A stretch of DNA of 64,000 bases from Rhizobium sp. Root1212. GTDB taxonomy: Bacteria; Pseudomonadota; Alphaproteobacteria; Rhizobiales; Rhizobiaceae. Position numbers and translations under genes: made by a program. The stretch covers positions 3,894 to 67,893 of the forward strand of contig NZ_LMDA01000027.1 in assembly GCF_001424985.1 (NCBI RefSeq). Direction: 5' to 3'. This document shows, piece by piece, positions 16,559-25,679 of this stretch (position 1 is its first letter; each line of letters begins with the position of its first letter). The notes beneath the pieces were generated by a model. The model saw nothing but the letters and a program-made list of their open reading frames with translations, searched no databases and was not told the DNA's origin.

Positions 16559-16774
16559 AATAAACCTCACATCATTCATCGGACGGCCTATGTGTTGCGT
16601 ATGGTTGCATCCGCGTCAAGAGGTCGCTTTTTACGACAGTAACGTCTAATGGAACTTATGTCTCATCCTTGAAACAACTTGCTTAAATCATTTGCGCTGC
16701 GGTTGCGGGCACCCCGATGCCCGTGCCATGACTGCAATCCGACAGCGTTACGGCTGCGGATCGCGGAGGATTTG

Positions 16775-18079
16775 ATGACGAAGACGGATATCGCCCGCCG
16801 GGTCTATGACAACGCCTGGAAGCTCGATCCGGTGGTGCGCAGCCTTCTCGATACGGATTTCTACAAGCTCCTGATGCTGCAAATGATCTGGAAGCTCTAC
16901 CCGGATGTCGATGCGACCTTCTCGCTGATCAACCGCTCCAAGTCGGTGTTGCTCACCGACGAGATCGACGAGCAGGAACTGCGCGAACAGCTCGATTATG
17001 TCCGCGGCATCCGCTTCACCAAGAAGGAGATGATCTGGCTCGCCGGCAACACCTTCTACGGCAAGAAGCAGATCTTTTCGCCGGACTTCCTCGCCTGGCT
17101 TGCCGATTTTCAACTGCCTGACTACGAGCTTTCCCGCCGCCACGGCCAGTACGAGCTGACCTTTCCCGGCAAATGGACCCACACGACGATGTGGGAAATC
17201 CCCGCGCTTGCCATCATCAACGAGCTGCGCTCGCGCACCGCCATGAAGGACATGGGACCGTTTGCGCTCGACGTGCTCTATGCCCGCGCCAAGGCCAAGA
17301 TGTGGGACAAGGTGGAGCGGCTGCGACAATATCCCGATCTCAGGATTTCCGATTTCGGCACCCGCCGCCGCCACAGTTTCCTCTGGCAGCGCTGGTGCGT
17401 CGAGGCGCTGAAGGAAGGCATCGGCCAGTCCTTCTCCGGCACCAGCAACGTGCTGCTCGCCATGGATACCGACCTTGAGGCGCTCGGCACCAATGCCCAC
17501 GAGCTGCCGATGGTCGCCGCCGCGCTTGCGAAGACAGACGAGGAACTCGGCCAGGCGCCCTACAAGGTGCTGCAGGACTGGAACCGTCTCTATGGCGGCA
17601 ATCTGCTGATCGTGCTGCCGGATGCCTTCGGCACCGCCGCCTTCCTGCGCAACGCCCCCGACTGGGTCGCCGACTGGACGGGTTTCCGCCCCGACAGCGC
17701 CCCGCCGATCGAAGGCGGCGAGAAAATCATCGGCTGGTGGGAGAAGATGGGCCGCGATCCCAAGGAGAAGCTCCTGATCTTCTCCGACGGCCTCGACGTC
17801 GACACGATCATCGAGACCTACCGCCATTTCGAGGGCCGGGTACGCATGAGCTTCGGCTGGGGCACCAACCTCACCAACGATTTCGCCGGCTGCGCGCCGA
17901 TCGAAATCAGCGGGCTGAACCCGATCTCCATCGTTTGCAAGGTCGCCGACGTCAACGGCCGCCCAGCCGTCAAGCTCTCCGACAATCCCCGCAAGGCGAC
18001 CGGCGAGCCCTCCGAGGTGGAGCGCTATATCAAGTATTTCGGCACGGAAGATTTCGCCGAGCTGGCTGTGAAGGTCTAA
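16775..18079 (+). CDS. pncB: Nicotinate phosphoribosyltransferase
   Basis: A 434-residue enzyme of NAD salvage that makes nicotinate mononucleotide from nicotinate, PRPP and ATP. The N-terminus has [11 protein letters not shown], diagnostic for the family. R-R-R-H-S-F near residue 205 carries the His that is phosphorylated in studied members. S-G-T-S-N-V is the phosphate-binding part. GGAGG lies six bases before the ATG at 16775; the open frame upstream has no homology. It is transcribed away from aspT and ends in a strong bidirectional terminator. Confidence 0.93.
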   Translation: MTKTDIARRVYDNAWKLDPVVRSLLDTDFYKLLMLQMIWKLYPDVDATFSLINRSKSVLLTDEIDEQELREQLDYVRGIRFTKKEMIWLAGNTFYGKKQIFSPDFLAWLADFQLPDYELSRRHGQYELTFPGKWTHTTMWEIPALAIINELRSRTAMKDMGPFALDVLYARAKAKMWDKVERLRQYPDLRISDFGTRRRHSFLWQRWCVEALKEGIGQSFSGTSNVLLAMDTDLEALGTNAHELPMVAAALAKTDEELGQAPYKVLQDWNRLYGGNLLIVLPDAFGTAAFLRNAPDWVADWTGFRPDSAPPIEGGEKIIGWWEKMGRDPKEKLLIFSDGLDVDTIIETYRHFEGRVRMSFGWGTNLTNDFAGCAPIEISGLNPISIVCKVADVNGRPAVKLSDNPRKATGEPSEVERYIKYFGTEDFAELAVKV

Positions 18080-18096
18080 ACCCCGCCAACCATAAA

Positions 18097-18131
18097 AAAG
18101 CCCAGCCGGGGCAGGGGGCCGGCTGGGCTTT
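18097..18131. terminator. Bidirectional rho-independent terminator
   Basis: A 13-base perfect stem (AAAGCCCAGCCGG at 18097-18109 with CCGGCTGGGCTTT at 18119-18131) has an A-run before it and a T-run after it. It serves pncB on the plus strand and the small gene ending at 18168 on the minus strand. Confidence 0.85.
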
Positions 18132-18167
18132 CATGCGATCGGGAGGGGGATCGCCGGGTAAAGGAGG

Positions 18168-18428
18168 TCAGGCCGCGATGGTGCCGCTCGAGCGCACCGC
18201 CAGCGGATGCACCATCGACAGGAGCCGGCGCTTCGGCGCCGACAGAAGCTTAAGCGCATGCGCCTTCGTGCCGCCTACCGAAGGCTCGGCGTGGCGGAGC
18301 GCGCTGGCGGCCGAAAAGAGCAGCGTCTTGAATTCAGAAGACGTCACACCGTCCGCCCGCATGATCGCACGGATCATCGGATCGCTCAGGACCTCATCTA
18401 GGGTCAAATCGGTATTTGCCTGGTTCAT
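18168..18428 (-). CDS. Small conserved-looking hypothetical protein
   Basis: An 86-residue soluble protein. The N-terminal half is acidic and helical (LTLDEVLSDPMIRAIMRADG); the C-terminal half is basic with K-L-L-S-A-P-K-R-R-L-L. Family not recognised. Its stop lies against a shared terminator and its start faces the TetR gene across an operator-like dyad, so it is a likely target of that regulator. AAGGAGA-type sequence precedes the start. Function unknown. Confidence 0.6.
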   Translation of the reverse strand: MNQANTDLTLDEVLSDPMIRAIMRADGVTSSEFKTLLFSAASALRHAEPSVGGTKAHALKLLSAPKRRLLSMVHPLAVRSSGTIAA

Positions 18429-18497
18429 GGCAGTCTCCTTACATTTCCGACAGTCAGGCCCGCCCGGATGGCTCGGCTTGACTCTGCATTCTATGGG

Positions 18498-18536
18498 TGT
18501 TACCAGTAAGTAACATCTGCATAGTTACCGACCGGT
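18498..18536. promoter_or_regulatory. Candidate TetR operator in divergent promoter region
   Basis: TGTTAC (18498-18503) and GTAACA (18510-18515) form an 18-bp dyad. It is followed by GTTAC and ACCGACCGGT near 18524-18534, typical of TetR-type sites. The TetR gene starts at 18544 and the small gene diverges at 18428. Confidence 0.55.
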
Positions 18537-18543
18537 CACACCC

Positions 18544-19194
18544 ATGTCAATAACCACTGCGAATAAAAGTGCAAAACGTGGCTCAACTGTGAAATCCGCC
18601 GAAGAAAATTCGGGAATTTCATCGCGGCCCGCGCCTCGGGACCGGATTGTCTCGATGGCCTGCGAACTTTTCCGTCAGCATGGCATTCGCGGCATCGGCG
18701 TCGATGCCATCGCAGAAGCCGCCGATACCAATAAGATGACGCTTTACCGGCACTTCGGCTCGAAGGATGACTTGATTTGCGAGGCGTTGCGCCACACCTC
18801 CGCAAAGGCTGCCGCCATGTGGGACGAGCTTGAGGCCGCCCATCCCGGCGACGCCCGCGCCCAGCTCGACGGCTGGGTCGAGGTCCGCTCCCAGTGTCTG
18901 TGCAGCGAGCCCTTCGGCTGCGACCTCGCCAATGCCGCCGTCGAGCTGAAGGAGTCGGACCATCCGGCCCATGCGGTGATCGAAAACTTCAAAAACCTGC
19001 AGCAGAAGAAGCTGGCCGATCTCTGTCGCCGCGCCGGCGTGGACGAGCCAGAGGCGCTGGCCGACACGCTGTCCATGCTGCTCGAAGGCGCCCGTGTCAG
19101 CCGCCTCGCCACTGGTAGCGAAGGTCCCTCGATGCGTTTCGTGCGCGCCTGCGAGGCCGCCATCTCCGCCTTTGCCGGCGCCCGCCCGGTATAG
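18544..19194 (+). CDS. TetR/AcrR family transcriptional regulator
   Basis: A 216-residue repressor with an unusually long, basic first 30 residues before the DNA-binding domain. The TetR helix-turn-helix is at about residues 32-78, with A-C-E-L-F-R-Q-H-G and the recognition helix T-N-K-M-T-L-Y-R-H-F-G-S-K-D. The C-terminal ligand domain has three cysteines within ten residues (C-L-C-S-E-P-F-G-C), which could be redox-active or metal-binding; that is speculation. The upstream dyad suggests autoregulation and control of the divergent small gene. No clear ribosome binding site precedes the ATG. Confidence 0.82.
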   Translation: MSITTANKSAKRGSTVKSAEENSGISSRPAPRDRIVSMACELFRQHGIRGIGVDAIAEAADTNKMTLYRHFGSKDDLICEALRHTSAKAAAMWDELEAAHPGDARAQLDGWVEVRSQCLCSEPFGCDLANAAVELKESDHPAHAVIENFKNLQQKKLADLCRRAGVDEPEALADTLSMLLEGARVSRLATGSEGPSMRFVRACEAAISAFAGARPV

Positions 19195-19275
19195 GCTGCC
19201 AAGCCAAATCGCAAGGTGCCATCTTCGGTTATCTATGCTATCGCGCAGCGACCGCAGCCTGAAGAGAGAAAACCC

Positions 19276-19956
19276 GTGCTCCCCTGGACCCAGCTCGACA
19301 CCGCGACCATGCCCGATGGCGGCGGAGAATTGCGCCTGAAACAGCGCGGCAGCGAGTTTTCCATCATGCTCGGCACGATCGAGCTGATGAACAGCCGGCT
19401 GAGCGGTTCCGAGGAACACCTTGCTCGCCTCTCCTTCGAACGCATCAAAAGCCATCCCAAGCCACATCTGCTGATCGGCGGGCTCGGCATGGGCTTCACG
19501 CTCCGGGCTGCGCTGGCGATCGTCGGCGACGATGCCCGCGTCACGGTCGGCGAGCTCGTGCCGGCTGTGGTCGATTGGGCACGCGGACCGATGGCAGAAG
19601 TGTTTCAGGGCTGCCTCGACGATCCCCGCACCGATATCGCGCTCGGCGATGTCGGCTTGCTCATCGGCAACGCGAAGGCGCGTTATGACGCGATTTTGCT
19701 CGATGTCGACAATGGTCCGGAGGGGCTGACCCGCCGCAAGAACGACGACCTCTATAGTGTAGCGGGGCTTCGGGCCGCCAAAGCAGCGCTGAAGCCGAAC
19801 GGCGTGCTCTCCGTCTGGTCGTCCGCCCCGGATGCCGGCTTTACCCGCCGGCTGAAGGAGGCGGGTTTTGCCGTCGAGGAACTGAAAGTGCGCGCCAGCA
19901 CCAAAGGCAGCGGCGCGCGCCACATCATCTGGATGGCGACGAAAAAAGCGCGCTGA
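19276..19956 (+). CDS. Spermidine synthase-like methyltransferase-fold protein
   Basis: A 226-residue protein of the spermine/spermidine synthase superfamily. The nucleotide-binding loop is H-L-L-I-G-G-L-G-M-G-F-T near residue 65 and a D-A-I-L-L-D-V-D-N-G-P-E-G block lies near 140. It is shorter than true spermidine synthases (about 280) and lacks their N-terminal beta domain, so polyamine synthesis is uncertain. The GTG start at 19276 follows GAAGAGAG; a GTG at 19216 is an alternative. It ends tail to tail with the exported protein gene with no gap. Confidence 0.65.
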   Translation: MLPWTQLDTATMPDGGGELRLKQRGSEFSIMLGTIELMNSRLSGSEEHLARLSFERIKSHPKPHLLIGGLGMGFTLRAALAIVGDDARVTVGELVPAVVDWARGPMAEVFQGCLDDPRTDIALGDVGLLIGNAKARYDAILLDVDNGPEGLTRRKNDDLYSVAGLRAAKAALKPNGVLSVWSSAPDAGFTRRLKEAGFAVEELKVRASTKGSGARHIIWMATKKAR

Positions 19957-20328
19957 TCAGAGGCCTTCGCGCTCCAGAAGCGTGCGGACCTCTTCGAAGC
20001 GGCTCTTGTTTTCCGGGTTCTTCTCGTCCGCCGAATAGCAGGTGGAGGAGACGCAGAATCGCGTGAGCTTGAAGGGAGCCGCGGTGGCGGCGAATTCGCA
20101 CTCGATCATATCGACCATATCCTTCTTCGACACGCCGTCGCGGGTCGAATAGGTCATGCGTACGCGGGGCGGTTTCAGCTCAGGAAAAGACTGGACGACG
20201 CCGACATGCAGCGTCTCGGTCATCAAGAGATGCTTGGCGACTTTCTGGCAGACGTCTTCGACTTTCAGCGCCTGCGCGGCGGCCGGGGAGGCGGCCAGCA
20301 GGGGCAGAATAAGAATCAGCTGTTTCAT
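19957..20328 (-). CDS. Small exported protein with signal peptide
   Basis: A 123-residue protein. Residues 1-20 form a classical signal peptide (Lys followed by LILILPLLAASP and AAAQA), so the mature protein of about 100 residues is periplasmic. The mature part has four cysteines (one near the start, C-E-F, and F-C-V-S-S-T-C-Y), which could form disulfides. The start at 20328 follows AGGAGATATC. Family not recognised and no function proposed. The first 46 codons of the longer open frame are non-conserved and precede the signal peptide, so that start is rejected. Confidence 0.7.
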   Translation of the reverse strand: MKQLILILPLLAASPAAAQALKVEDVCQKVAKHLLMTETLHVGVVQSFPELKPPRVRMTYSTRDGVSKKDMVDMIECEFAATAAPFKLTRFCVSSTCYSADEKNPENKSRFEEVRTLLEREGL

Positions 20329-20590
20329 TGATATCTCCTGCGCGGGTCCGGCGACGGGGCCTGACACGGAAGGGCTTGAACCGAACCTTCCGTGAGGCGA
20401 GGAGATAACGGCATTGCCGCTTTTTGGTTCCGCATACGAGACAGGCGGTTCGCCGTTGCGCGGCATTCCGCGCGGCGCATTTTTTCCTCAACGCACGGCT
20501 GAAACCAGCGATGGATTGTGACAAGCCGCTTGTGTATGGCGGAAAGCGGGCGCTCGAAAAACGCCTTGGATCAAAGCTGCCGGGGACGCG

Positions 20591-21601
20591 ATGGTTTCGC
20601 CGAAAATTTTCGTCAGTGCGCAGGCGGTTGCCGACCGGGCCGGCGTGTCGCGGTCGGCGGTATCGCGCACCTTCACGCCGGGCGCAAGCGTCGCCCCTGA
20701 GACGCGGCGCAGGGTGCTGGAAGCGGCCGAAGCACTGGGCTACCATGTGAACCACCTCGCCCGTGGGCTGATGCGCAACGAGACCGGCATCATCTGCCTG
20801 ATCGTCTCCGATCTCGGCTCGCCCTATCGCGCCAACCTCATCAAGACGCTAACCGACGAGCTGCAGGCGGTGGGGAAGATCGCGATGCTGGTCAACACCG
20901 ACCGCTCGGACGACAGCGTCGATGCCGCGCTGCGGCAGGCGATCCGCTATCGGGCGGATGCCTCGATCATCCTATCCGGCATGCCCGACACGTCGATCAC
21001 CGATCTCTGCGTCAAGAACGGCCAGGCGCTCATTCTCATCAACCGCGACGATAGCCGGCCAGGGCAGTTCGGCATCAATCTCGATGACGGCGAGGCGGCG
21101 CGCACCGTCGTCACCGCCTTTCTGCGCGCCGGCTGCCGGCGGCTTGCCTTTGCCACTTCCGAAGCCGGCACGCCGAGCCTCATCGCCCGTGAAAACGGCT
21201 TCGTGCGCGCCGCTGGCGAACAGGGGCTGGAGGTCATCGTCGAGCGCCACGGCCGCACCGGCTATGACGCGGGCCGCATGTTGGCGCAGCGCCTGCTAAT
21301 GCGGCGCGAACGGCCGGACGCCGTGTTCTGCGCCACCGATCTCATCGCCTGCGGTTTCATGGATGCCGCCCGCCACCAGTTTTCCCTGGATGTCCCGAAA
21401 GACCTCTGCATCGCCGGCTTCGACGATATCGAGCAGGCGTCATGGCTCTCCTACGAACTGACGACTTTCGCCCAGCCGGTCCAGGAGATCGCCCGCAAAT
21501 CGGTGTCCTGGCTGCTGGCGGGCATGCCGGCGGAGCAGGCGCAGAACCCGCTGACACTGCACGCCGAACTGGTCTGGCGGCGCTCCATCCGCGGCGGCTG
21601 A
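20591..21601 (+). CDS. LacI family transcriptional regulator
   Basis: A 336-residue regulator. The helix-turn-helix at about residues 9-30 (SAQAVADRAGVSRSAVSRTF) is followed by the hinge V-L-E-A-A-E-A-L-G-Y-H-V-N. A periplasmic-binding-protein-like effector domain covers 65-336, with C-I-A-G-F-D-D-I-E near 275. No sugar operon lies immediately downstream, so the inducer and targets are unknown. The divergent exported-protein gene shares the 262-base upstream region. Confidence 0.88.
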   Translation: MVSPKIFVSAQAVADRAGVSRSAVSRTFTPGASVAPETRRRVLEAAEALGYHVNHLARGLMRNETGIICLIVSDLGSPYRANLIKTLTDELQAVGKIAMLVNTDRSDDSVDAALRQAIRYRADASIILSGMPDTSITDLCVKNGQALILINRDDSRPGQFGINLDDGEAARTVVTAFLRAGCRRLAFATSEAGTPSLIARENGFVRAAGEQGLEVIVERHGRTGYDAGRMLAQRLLMRRERPDAVFCATDLIACGFMDAARHQFSLDVPKDLCIAGFDDIEQASWLSYELTTFAQPVQEIARKSVSWLLAGMPAEQAQNPLTLHAELVWRRSIRGG

Positions 21602-21908
21602 ACGGCGATCGCGGGAATATGGCGCATGTGCGAGATTTCCTCTTCGGCTGCGCACAAAAGCAGGTTAGTCTTTTTTCACGAAGCGAATCCCATGCCCGTT
21701 CCACACACCCGGTGGAGCGGTGTCCCGCAGAGACGTGAAGATGCAAGGAGAGACGCGAATAGGGGCACACCCCGCATCCGAAAGCCCCTTCGACATCCCT
21801 CTTTTTACCTCGCAAATCTGGCGCATATGGGACGTGCAATTCGCAACCATACCGGCCTGAACCATGGTGTTCGTGCCGGGATCAATGCAAACGGTGAAGG
21901 AGAGCAGC
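21602..21908. other. Intergenic region without recognised gene
   Basis: Between the LacI gene and the DUF2934 gene. No hairpin, repeat or frame with a ribosome binding site stands out. It presumably carries the promoter of the DUF2934 gene. Confidence 0.4.
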
Positions 21909-22223
21909 ATGAGCGACATCAAGGACGACGACATCCGCAATCGCGCCTATGCCCTGTGGGAAGCCGCCGGCCGGCCGGACGGTAGCCATGATTACCACTG
22001 GCATCAGGCGCGGGAAGAACTTCTCAGCGGAACCGCCATTCCGGAGAGCAGGATCAAGGTAGCGACTTCCTTGAAGAAGCCGGCGGCAAAGAAAGCCGCC
22101 AAGGCGGACGGGACGAAGGCGACAGCAAAGAAAGCCGGCGCCAAGGACGAACTCGCCGCCCCAGCCCCTGCCAAGACCCGCGCGAAAAAAGCTCCGGCCG
22201 ACGCCGCTCCCGGCACATCCTGA
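21909..22223 (+). CDS. DUF2934 family protein with Lys/Ala-rich tail
   Basis: A 104-residue protein. The first 40 residues match DUF2934: R-x-R-A-Y-x-L-W-E-x-A-G-R-P-D-G followed by H-W-x-Q-A-x-E-E-L. The rest is a low-complexity tail rich in Lys, Ala and Pro (AAKKAAKADGTKATAKK), resembling histone-H1-like tails, so DNA binding is possible but inferred. The start at 21909 follows AAGGAGAG. The function of DUF2934 is unknown. Confidence 0.72.
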   Translation: MSDIKDDDIRNRAYALWEAAGRPDGSHDYHWHQAREELLSGTAIPESRIKVATSLKKPAAKKAAKADGTKATAKKAGAKDELAAPAPAKTRAKKAPADAAPGTS

Positions 22224-22601
22224 CGACAGGCGGCGGGCGCCTGATGTCGAGCGTCCGCGCCATTGTCTTGAACCGAAAAGAAGCGGGCTTTGGTAGCCCG
22301 CGAACGCGGCTTGCGGCAGGCAAGAGGCCGTGATTTCGTGAACATCCTCGGCAACGCCGGAGATTTTCGCTCTCATCAAGAGCGGCGGACTTGCCGATGG
22401 GACCGGTTCCCTTCCGAAGCTCCTGCGCGCCCATGGCTGCCCCGCATCGCCACCGGCGATCCGCCATTCCGATGAAACAGTCCCTCTCAATCGTTCACAA
22501 AAAGAAGACAATCCGTTTGACGGCGCGGGTCTATCGCAAACCGCCCGATCGGCACATCTATAGTCCATGAACGGCCCCGATGGGCAGAAAGGGACTTCAC
22601 C
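22224..22601. other. Intergenic region upstream of the dioxygenase operon
   Basis: No gene is supported. A short stem (GCGGGCT with AGCCCGC around 22288-22307) could slow transcription after the DUF2934 gene but lacks a T-run. The last 100 bases presumably contain the promoter for the dioxygenase/esterase pair; TTGACG occurs near 22516 but no well-spaced -10 box is seen. Confidence 0.4.
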
Positions 22602-23534
22602 ATGCTCGACCAGATCAAGGGTTTGCATCACGTCACGTCGATGGCTGCCGATGCCCGCATCAACAACAATTTCTTCACCGACACGCTCGGCTTGCGTCGC
22701 GTCAAGAAGACCGTGAATTTCGACGCGCCGGATGTCTACCACCTCTATTACGGTGACGAGACCGGTTCGGCCGGCACGGTCATGACCTATTTCCCGTTCC
22801 CGGACATGGGCCGCGGCCGCCCCGGCACCGGCGAAGTCGGTACCACCGTCTTTTCCGTTCCCCAAGGCTCGCTCGGCTTCTGGCAGGAGCGCCTTGCAAA
22901 ACAGGGCGTCACCGGCCTGAAGACCGAAGAGACCTTCGGTGAAAAGCGCCTCAATTTCGCAGGCCCTGATGGCGACGGCTTTGCGCTGGTCGAAGTGCGC
23001 GACGACAATCGTGCGCCCTGGACCCATGGCGGCATCAGCGAAGACCATGCCATCCGCGGCTTCCACTCGGTTTCCATGCGGCTGCGGGACGAAGGCGCGA
23101 CGGCCGAACTGATGAAATTCATGGGCTATGAGACGCTCGAAAGCCGCGACGGCGTCACCCGCCTGATCGTGCCGGGCGGCAACGGAGCCGGCGTGATCGA
23201 CCTCGAGACCCTGCCGAATATTCAGCGCGGCCTGCAGGGTGCCGGTTCCGTCCACCATGTCGCCTTCGCCGTCGATAACCGCGAAAAGCAGCTCGAAGTG
23301 CGCAAGGCGCTGATGGACACCGGTTATCACGTCACCCCGGTCATCGACCGCGATTACTTCTGGGCGATCTACTTCCGCACGCCGGGCGGCGTGCTGTTCG
23401 AGGTTGCCACCAACGAGCCGGGTTTCAACCGCGACGAGGATACAGCCCATCTCGGCGAGGCGCTGAAGCTGCCGCAGCAGCACAAGCACCTGCGCCCGAT
23501 CCTGGAACAGCAGCTCCAGAAGCTCGACAACTAA
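22602..23534 (+). CDS. Ring-cleaving dioxygenase of the VOC/glyoxalase superfamily (MhqO-like)
   Basis: A 310-residue protein with two glyoxalase/VOC modules. G-L-H-H-V-T-S-M opens the first at about residue 6 and G-F-H-S-V-S-M-R-L opens the next near 150. V-H-H-V-A-F-A-V near 215 and G-G-V-L-F-E-V-A-T near 262 supply the expected His, His and Glu metal ligands. Homologues in Bacillus act against hydroquinones and catechols under quinone stress. AAAGGGACTTCACC precedes the ATG. The esterase 12 bases downstream is the usual partner. Physiological substrate unknown. Confidence 0.85.
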   Translation: MLDQIKGLHHVTSMAADARINNNFFTDTLGLRRVKKTVNFDAPDVYHLYYGDETGSAGTVMTYFPFPDMGRGRPGTGEVGTTVFSVPQGSLGFWQERLAKQGVTGLKTEETFGEKRLNFAGPDGDGFALVEVRDDNRAPWTHGGISEDHAIRGFHSVSMRLRDEGATAELMKFMGYETLESRDGVTRLIVPGGNGAGVIDLETLPNIQRGLQGAGSVHHVAFAVDNREKQLEVRKALMDTGYHVTPVIDRDYFWAIYFRTPGGVLFEVATNEPGFNRDEDTAHLGEALKLPQQHKHLRPILEQQLQKLDN

Positions 23535-23546
23535 GGAAGCACCGAT

Positions 23547-24149
23547 ATGACCGAACATGGCTATGTGCACCGGCTGAAGGCCGGTGCACCGGGGAAACCC
23601 ATTCTCTTCACCCTGCACGGCACCGGCGGTGACGAAAACCAGTTCTTCGATTTCGCCAGCCGGCTCCTGCCGGAAGCGACGATCGTTTCGCCGCGCGGCG
23701 ATGTCTCCGAATATGGCGCCGCCCGCTTCTTCCGTCGCACGGGGGAGGGCGTCTACGACATGGAAGACCTCGCACGGGCGACGGAGAAGATGGCGGCCTA
23801 TGTCACCGCGCTGAAGGAAGAGTACGGGGCATCCGAGGTCTACGGCCTCGGCTTTTCAAACGGCGCCAATATTCTGGCAAACGTGATCATCGAAAAGGGC
23901 AACCTTTTCGATAGGGCAGCTCTGCTGCATCCGCTGATTCCGTTCCAGCCGGCCGACAATGCCGGGATCGCCGGCACCAGAATCCTGATCACCGCCGGCG
24001 AGCGCGACCCGATCTGCCCGCCGGCGCTGACAAAGGCACTGGCCGGTTATTTCGAACGCCAGAAGGCCGCCGTTACCACTGAATGGCACCCCGGCGGCCA
24101 CGACATCCGCCAGAACGAAGTCGAGGCGATGCACCGGCTGTTTGGGTGA
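23547..24149 (+). CDS. Phospholipase/carboxylesterase family hydrolase (MhqD-like)
   Basis: A 200-residue alpha/beta hydrolase. The nucleophile Ser is in G-L-G-F-S-N-G-A-N near residue 110. The Asp (G-E-R-D-P-I-C-P near 153) and His (P-G-G-H-D-I near 184) complete the triad, and H-G-T-G-G-D-E near residue 24 forms the oxyanion region. Transcribed with the dioxygenase, with which it forms a pair seen in quinone-detoxification operons. AAGGAAG precedes the start. It is followed by a palindromic repeat block. Confidence 0.83.
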   Translation: MTEHGYVHRLKAGAPGKPILFTLHGTGGDENQFFDFASRLLPEATIVSPRGDVSEYGAARFFRRTGEGVYDMEDLARATEKMAAYVTALKEEYGASEVYGLGFSNGANILANVIIEKGNLFDRAALLHPLIPFQPADNAGIAGTRILITAGERDPICPPALTKALAGYFERQKAAVTTEWHPGGHDIRQNEVEAMHRLFG

Positions 24150-24190
24150 ACCTTCACGCTCGGGCGTGGAACAACGGAAGGTGCGGCATC

Positions 24191-24286
24191 TCCCCTCTCC
24201 CCGCAGGCGGGGAGAGGGTGCCCGATAGGGCGGATGAGAGATGCCCCTCACCCTTAACCCTCTCCCCGCGCGCGGGGAGAGGGGAG
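24191..24286. repeat. RIME-like paired palindromic repeat overlapping a gene end
   Basis: Two palindromes (CTCTCCCCGCAGGCGGGGAGAG starting near 24194 and CTCTCCCCGCGC with its complement near 24260) flank a shorter spacer. Its right half lies inside the 3' end of the FAD-oxidase gene and supplies that gene's last codons and stop. Confidence 0.75.
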
Positions 24287-25666
24287 GACAGTGGCCGGCG
24301 GCAGCACTTTTCCGGGATTGAGGATGCCGTTCGGATCGAGGGCCGCCTTGATCCGGCGCATCACCGCAAGCTCTTCGGGATTGCGGGAATGGCCGAGATA
24401 GTCCCGCTTCAGGGTGCCGACGCCGTGCTCGGCGGAAATCGAGCCGCTGTAGCGGCGCACCAGATCATAGGTGATTTTGTCGGTGGCATGGAGGTCTTCC
24501 TCCGAGCCATCGGCCGTTGCCACGATGATATGCAGGTTGCTGTCGCCGATATGGCCGAAGAAGGAGACATGCGCCCCAGGAAAGCGCGCCAGCAGCGCAG
24601 CGCCGCATTCCTCGACGAAATCCCCGATCCCGCCGATGGGCATGCTGATATCGAAATTGAAGAGTGACGGCAGCGCCTTGTCGATGGCGGAACCTTCGCG
24701 CACGGCCCAGAAATTGCGCGCTTCCTTTTCCGACTGGGCAATCAGCGCATCCTCGATAAGCCCGGCTTCAAGGGCGGCGCCCAGAAATGTCTCGAAGCGC
24801 TCCGTCCCTTGCTCGCCGCCGAACAGATCCTCCTCGACGATGACGGTGAAGGGAAAATCCGCCTCGAAGAATTTCAAACCGAGCAAATCGGCATTGAAAC
24901 GGAAATAGCTCTCCCACATCACCTCGAACGCCGAGACATTGGCCAGCATCACCTGCGCCATGCGCAGCAGCGCCACGGCATTGTCGTAGCTGCCGAGGGC
25001 ACAGAGCGCCGTCGAACGCGAGGTCGGCAGCGGTTTCAGCTTCAGGACCGCGCGGGTGACGATGCCGAGCGTCCCTTCCGAGCCGATAAAGAGCTGGCGC
25101 AGATCATAGCCGGTATTGTTCTTGAGCACCTTGCTCAGCGAACAAAGCACGGTGCCGTCGGCGATGACCGCTTCCAGCCCCAGAACATTGTCGCGGGTCA
25201 CGCCGTGGCGGATGACGCGGATGCCGCCGGCATTGGTGGCGATGTTACCGCCGATTTGGCAGCTGCCGCGCGAGCCAAGGTCGATCGGCAGCAGGAAGCC
25301 GGCCTCTTCTGCCGCCCGCTGGGCGACCTCCAGAGGCGTGCCGGCGTAAACAGTCATCGTCGCGGCGGCGCTGTCGATTTCCTCGACGCCGCTCAGGCGC
25401 TCCAGCGACAGCGCGATATCCGTCGTGCGCGGATTGGCACCGCCGGCAAGTCCGGTCAGGCCGCCCTGCGGCACGATGCTCTGGCGATGGCGATCGCAGA
25501 TCGACAACGCCTTTGAAACAGCCTCAACCGTTGCCGGCCTCAGAACGGCAAGCGGCAACTCCCGCCCCGTATGGCTTTCATCGCTGCGATAGCGCCCGCC
25601 GATGCGATCGCCCGTCAACACCGTCTCCTCGCCGAGCGCGCTTTTCAGTTCTTTGATCAGGGTCAT
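24254..25666 (-). CDS. FAD-binding oxidase of the GlcD/D-lactate dehydrogenase type
   Basis: A 470-residue flavoprotein. The FAD-binding PCMH domain spans about residues 30-215, with P-Q-G-G-L-T-G-L-A-G-G-A and I-G-G-N-I-A-T-N-A-G-G. The C-terminal cap domain ends with E-H-G-V-G-T-L-K-R and G-I-L-N-P-G-K-V-L, where most homologues stop. Here seven or eight extra codons (S-P-R-A-R-G-E-G) and the TAA come from a palindromic repeat. Substrate is probably a 2-hydroxy acid such as D-lactate or glycolate. AAGGAG precedes the start; it follows the FMN oxidase gene by 13 bases, so the two are one operon. Confidence 0.85.
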   Translation of the reverse strand: MTLIKELKSALGEETVLTGDRIGGRYRSDESHTGRELPLAVLRPATVEAVSKALSICDRHRQSIVPQGGLTGLAGGANPRTTDIALSLERLSGVEEIDSAAATMTVYAGTPLEVAQRAAEEAGFLLPIDLGSRGSCQIGGNIATNAGGIRVIRHGVTRDNVLGLEAVIADGTVLCSLSKVLKNNTGYDLRQLFIGSEGTLGIVTRAVLKLKPLPTSRSTALCALGSYDNAVALLRMAQVMLANVSAFEVMWESYFRFNADLLGLKFFEADFPFTVIVEEDLFGGEQGTERFETFLGAALEAGLIEDALIAQSEKEARNFWAVREGSAIDKALPSLFNFDISMPIGGIGDFVEECGAALLARFPGAHVSFFGHIGDSNLHIIVATADGSEEDLHATDKITYDLVRRYSGSISAEHGVGTLKRDYLGHSRNPEELAVMRRIKAALDPNGILNPGKVLPPATVLPSPRARGEG

Positions 25667-25679
25667 GATGGGCTCCTTG

